Source: TMED14 sp964475135
Lineage (GTDB): Bacteria; Bacteroidota; Bacteroidia; Flavobacteriales; Schleiferiaceae
Reading direction: 5' to 3'
DNA length: 64,000 nt
NCBI GenBank assembly: GCA_964475135.1
Contig: CAYYWL010000003.1
Location: forward strand, 12,414-76,413
Shown one piece after another: positions 61,315-64,000 of this stretch; within the stretch, counting starts at the first letter, position 1, and the number at the start of each line of letters is the position of its first letter. A model generated the notes under the pieces. The model worked only from the letters and a program-made list of their open reading frames with translations. It searched no databases and was not told the origin of the DNA. A program made the translations under genes and the position numbers.

Positions 61315-64000
61315 GACGTAGGATTGTGGGTCTGCGAAGGTAGAGGACGACGGGCAGCGGACGCTCACCCAAAACCGGTTCGAGCAGGTCGGCGTAGCGG
61401 CGAACTTGCTCTTCGTGCTCAGCCTGCGGCGCGCCCGTCTTGTAGTCGGCGACCACCCAGCGTCCGTCGGCGCGGCGGTAAATGCGGTCGGGGCGCAGCA
61501 CTCCGCCTTCGTGGAGCAGGCTGCGCTCGGTGTAGGTCTCGGTTGCGGTCCACCAGTCGGCCAGTTCGGGGGAATCCAGCGCCAGCGCCAAGGTGTCGAT
61601 GAGGCGGTCGCGTTCGGCGGAATCCAGCTGGCTGCGTTCCGCGGCAGAATACGCTGCAGCCGCAGCGTCTCGGCGGTCGCGAATGCGTTCCAAGGCCGCG
61701 TGAAGGGCGTTGCCAAAGCGCTGCTCGGGTTCCTCGTCGCGGGGACGGGCAAGCTTTACGGTGTCGGTCCAGTCGCGGTTGCGCACAATGCTTTGGTCCC
61801 AGGTCGGAGCCGCGGGCGCGGCGGCCTCAGGCGCAGGCATTGCGCCCCAGGTCCAGAGGTTTTCAGCCAATTGCCGGGCTTCGCCCAGGGCGAGTTCGGC
61901 CTCGGCGTGCTGCAGCCACCAGCCTCCGTAACCCTTTTTGGGGTCGAAGTAGACCCAGAGCTCGTCGACGGCGCGGGTCGTGGCCACGTACAGCAAGTTG
62001 GCGTCGTCAAAGGCGGCGCGCTCGGCGGTTTCGCGCACCCGTTCGGCGTAGGCGGGCCAGCGCTGCCCGACCTCGTCGAGCAAGCCCTCGTTCGAGCTGA
62101 ATTTGGTGAGCGGAACCAGCGCCGCGGGCGGCAAATCAAGGTCCGGCCCGAGCACTCCGCGCGGATCGAGCCATACCGGGTCAAAGCGCGGGTTATCGAG
62201 CTGGGCCCATGGGAAAAAGACGATGGGGTACTCAAGTCCCTTGGCCTTGTGGACGGTCAGCAGTTCGACTGCGTCCGCTCCCGCCGGAGCCGACACACTC
62301 CACATAGGGGCCCGACGGGCGTACTCTTCCATAAAGGCCTCGAGGCGGTTGACCTGACGCTTCGAGAAGTCGAGCATGGCGTCGAGCAGGCGCAGGACAA
62401 AGGCGTCCGCGTCGGCGTTGAACCCCAGGGCACGTGCGGTATAGGCGCCCATTTCGTAGAGGCTCAGGCGCCAGGCGACGTCGGGGCTCCAACCCGGAAG
62501 GATTCGGCGAAGCACCGGCTCAAAATCCTCAGGTATGGGGGCGTCTTGGACGCGGCGGCGCGATTGCCCAAGCAGGAGCCATTCCTCTGTGCCCACCTGC
62601 CACACGCCGGCGCGGCGGAGGCCGCGCAGCACGTCCCACTCGCGCTCGGGCTCGCCCGGTCGGAGCATCCAGCGAAACAGAGCCACCATGGCCTGAACCG
62701 CGGCAGACCCGGTCACTGCCAGCAGCTCCGACGACAAAATGGGGATTCCCTCGGCGGCGAAGCGCTCGGCAACCATGCGGCCCTCGGCGCGGCGGCGCAT
62801 GATTACGGCCATGTCGCCCCAGGACCAGCCGGCGGCACGCCGGCTCCGCACGTCTGCCACCAGTGCGTCGAGCACGGCGGGATCAAACTCGAACTTGTCT
62901 TCGGCCTCGATGGCGCGAAGCTGTACGTAGCCGCCGGATGCTCCGCGCGGATTTTGCGCCGAATCGGCGTACGCGGTGCGGTGGTCGTCCTGGCCGAGCT
63001 TGGCGGCCAAACCCGTGTACAAACGGTTGTTGAAGGCTACGATTCCGTGCCGGCTGCGCCAGTTGTCGCCCATGGCCACAAAGCCAGTCATGCCCTCGAG
63101 GGCCGGAAGCGCGTCCGACGGACTGTCGCCTCGCTTCGCGCGCGCCACGAGGTCCAAAAACTCTTCAGCGTCTGAGCCGCGCCAGCGGTAAATGCTCTGC
63201 TTGCCGTCGCCGACCACCATGGCTCCGGCGTCCAACTCGCGGCCGGTCAGCGCGTGCTCCATCAGCGGCCAGAGGTTGGCCCACTGCATGCGCGAGGTGT
63301 CCTGGGCCTCGTCGACCAAAAATCGGGCGTAGCGCTCGCCCAAGCGTTCGTACAAGTAGCTGGTCGGCTGGTCGCGCAGCTCGCGGTGGATCAGCGGCTG
63401 AAACTTCCAAATCGGCTGGACCCTGAGGCGGTCGAGCACGTCCTCAAGGCGTCGCGCCAGCTCGCTCAGTACCGAGGCGCTGCGGTCGTGGCGGCGAAGC
63501 AGGTCGAGCACCACTCCGTCAAGCGCGGTTTCGAGGGGGTCGCCCAGCAGCAGCTTCATTTGCGCCACCACCTCTTCAGCTTGGTCCCGTAGCGCGGAAT
63601 CCTTTTGCGCCGCGACCTTCAAAATCGCCACCGGGTCACCCATCAGTGACTTTCGCACGTGCGCCCCCGGAACCCAAAGCTTCGCGTCCGGCTTGCGGAG
63701 CTTTTTGAAGTAGCTCGCGTACCAATCCGCGCGGTTGACCGACTCGGCGGGCAAGCTAGCCAGCAACTTCAGCAGCTTCGGCGCCGCCGCCCGCATCCGA
63801 GTACGCAGGTCCGTGGCCTTTTGGCGCAAGTTGGTCTGAAGCTGCCGGTGGCGGTCCAAATCCCATTCGCGCAGGGCGGCCACGGCATCGGTCGACGCCT
63901 CTTTGCTGAGGTGCCGGGCCATCGCTTTAAGCGCTTCAAACACGTCGGCCTGCTTGTCGTCTTCGAGGTTGGCGCGCGCAAAATCCAGCACCAGTTGGGT
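61301..64000 (-). CDS. UvrD/RecB-type helicase-nuclease, partial (5' end beyond window)
   Basis: About 899 C-terminal residues are visible, and the frame is open through base 64000. Superfamily 1 helicase motifs: VDEAQDTSRMQW (II), GDGKQSIYRWRGSD (III), ELLTVHKAKGLEYPIVFFP (V), NLLYVATTRAVDELWVYF (VI). A C-terminal PD-(D/E)XK nuclease core is seen, DRIYRRADGRWVVADYKTG with the D...DYK pattern, as in RecB/AddA. Walker A must lie in the missing part. Likely a double-strand-break repair enzyme, probably with an AddB-like partner upstream. Co-directional with kbl. Confidence 0.88.
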   Translation of the reverse strand, partial: TQLVLDFARANLEDDKQADVFEALKAMARHLSKEASTDAVAALREWDLDRHRQLQTNLRQKATDLRTRMRAAAPKLLKLLASLPAESVNRADWYASYFKKLRKPDAKLWVPGAHVRKSLMGDPVAILKVAAQKDSALRDQAEEVVAQMKLLLGDPLETALDGVVLDLLRRHDRSASVLSELARRLEDVLDRLRVQPIWKFQPLIHRELRDQPTSYLYERLGERYARFLVDEAQDTSRMQWANLWPLMEHALTGRELDAGAMVVGDGKQSIYRWRGSDAEEFLDLVARAKRGDSPSDALPALEGMTGFVAMGDNWRSRHGIVAFNNRLYTGLAAKLGQDDHRTAYADSAQNPRGASGGYVQLRAIEAEDKFEFDPAVLDALVADVRSRRAAGWSWGDMAVIMRRRAEGRMVAERFAAEGIPILSSELLAVTGSAAVQAMVALFRWMLRPGEPEREWDVLRGLRRAGVWQVGTEEWLLLGQSRRRVQDAPIPEDFEPVLRRILPGWSPDVAWRLSLYEMGAYTARALGFNADADAFVLRLLDAMLDFSKRQVNRLEAFMEEYARRAPMWSVSAPAGADAVELLTVHKAKGLEYPIVFFPWAQLDNPRFDPVWLDPRGVLGPDLDLPPAALVPLTKFSSNEGLLDEVGQRWPAYAERVRETAERAAFDDANLLYVATTRAVDELWVYFDPKKGYGGWWLQHAEAELALGEARQLAENLWTWGAMPAPEAAAPAAPTWDQSIVRNRDWTDTVKLARPRDEEPEQRFGNALHAALERIRDRRDAAAAAYSAAERSQLDSAERDRLIDTLALALDSPELADWWTATETYTERSLLHEGGVLRPDRIYRRADGRWVVADYKTGAPQAEHEEQVRRYADLLEPVLGERPLPVVLYLRRPTILRHEFS

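Noticed and set aside
61315..61752. N-terminal extension of kbl
   Set aside because: It lies in the helicase gene in another frame. The KBL fold begins at MNSRESFYQ (61314).
61406..63175. 589-residue plus-strand ORF
   Set aside because: Antisense shadow of the helicase-nuclease gene, which has clear superfamily 1 motifs. The ORF has no domain.

Overview
The window comes from a GC-rich (roughly 58-60 %) member of the Bacteroidota, most likely a flavobacterium-like lineage (Schleiferiaceae or Cryomorphaceae are plausible, but the species cannot be named). The evidence is four proteins with type IX secretion (por) sorting domains, three TonB-dependent receptors, a rimP-nusA-infB operon, an S46 dipeptidyl-peptidase, families almost confined to Bacteroidota (DUF2480, DUF2490, DUF3050, a long PurF), HMG-CoA synthase next to SUF genes, and many copies of the Bacteroidota promoter (TTTG or TTG, 18-20 bp, TAnnTTTG). 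Often only 3-12 nt separate the -7 element from the start codon, so many mRNAs are probably leaderless or nearly so.

Layout: 99-4680 translation/transcription factors (infB, nusA, rimP, minus strand). 4781-7071 a metal-type TonB receptor with a small His-rich partner. 7191-11006 a giant secreted FnIII/MAM-like/PKD protein. 11103-15881 a TonB receptor, a secreted propeller-like protein and an acid-phosphatase-like lipoprotein. 16200-17690 a possible small RNA and a polytopic membrane protein. 17743-22140 a TonB receptor plus secreted esterase. 22184-24494 aminotransferase, sulfotransferase-like and DUF2490 genes. 24522-32089 small envelope proteins, an S9 peptidase, DUF819, and an AAA+/VWA pair. 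32236-39197 tRNA-Gln, acyl-CoA carboxylase, lepA, parB, DPP7-type peptidase. 39228-44016 DUF3050, DUF2480, HMG-CoA synthase and SUF genes. 44241-51259 secreted proteins and a PadR/PspC pair. 51277-53124 two kynurenine-pathway genes. 53186-64000 purF, cobalamin adenosyltransferase, secA, a four-helix-bundle gene, kbl and the end of a helicase-nuclease.

The most unusual feature is a family of intergenic repeats built from 8-10 nt modules (CYAA or CTAG followed by a short variable tail). They occur as inverted arms at 33940-34203 (32 of 32 bases matching), 51793-51972 and 59376-60131, and as one arm at 1-103. The 59376-60131 copy encloses a small AT-rich-promoter gene for a four-helix-bundle protein of the 23S rRNA intervening-sequence (S23) type, and the others contain no gene. 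This looks like a small mobile or retained genetic element with gene-less derivatives. The repeats form the 3' ends, including stop codons, of neighbouring genes. Related but different repeat arrays lie at 40026-40095 and 44089-44191.

One assembly defect is visible. The 100-N run at 52741-52840 is flanked by an identical 55-bp sequence. Removing the duplicate and the Ns restores one intact ACMSD reading frame of 339 residues.
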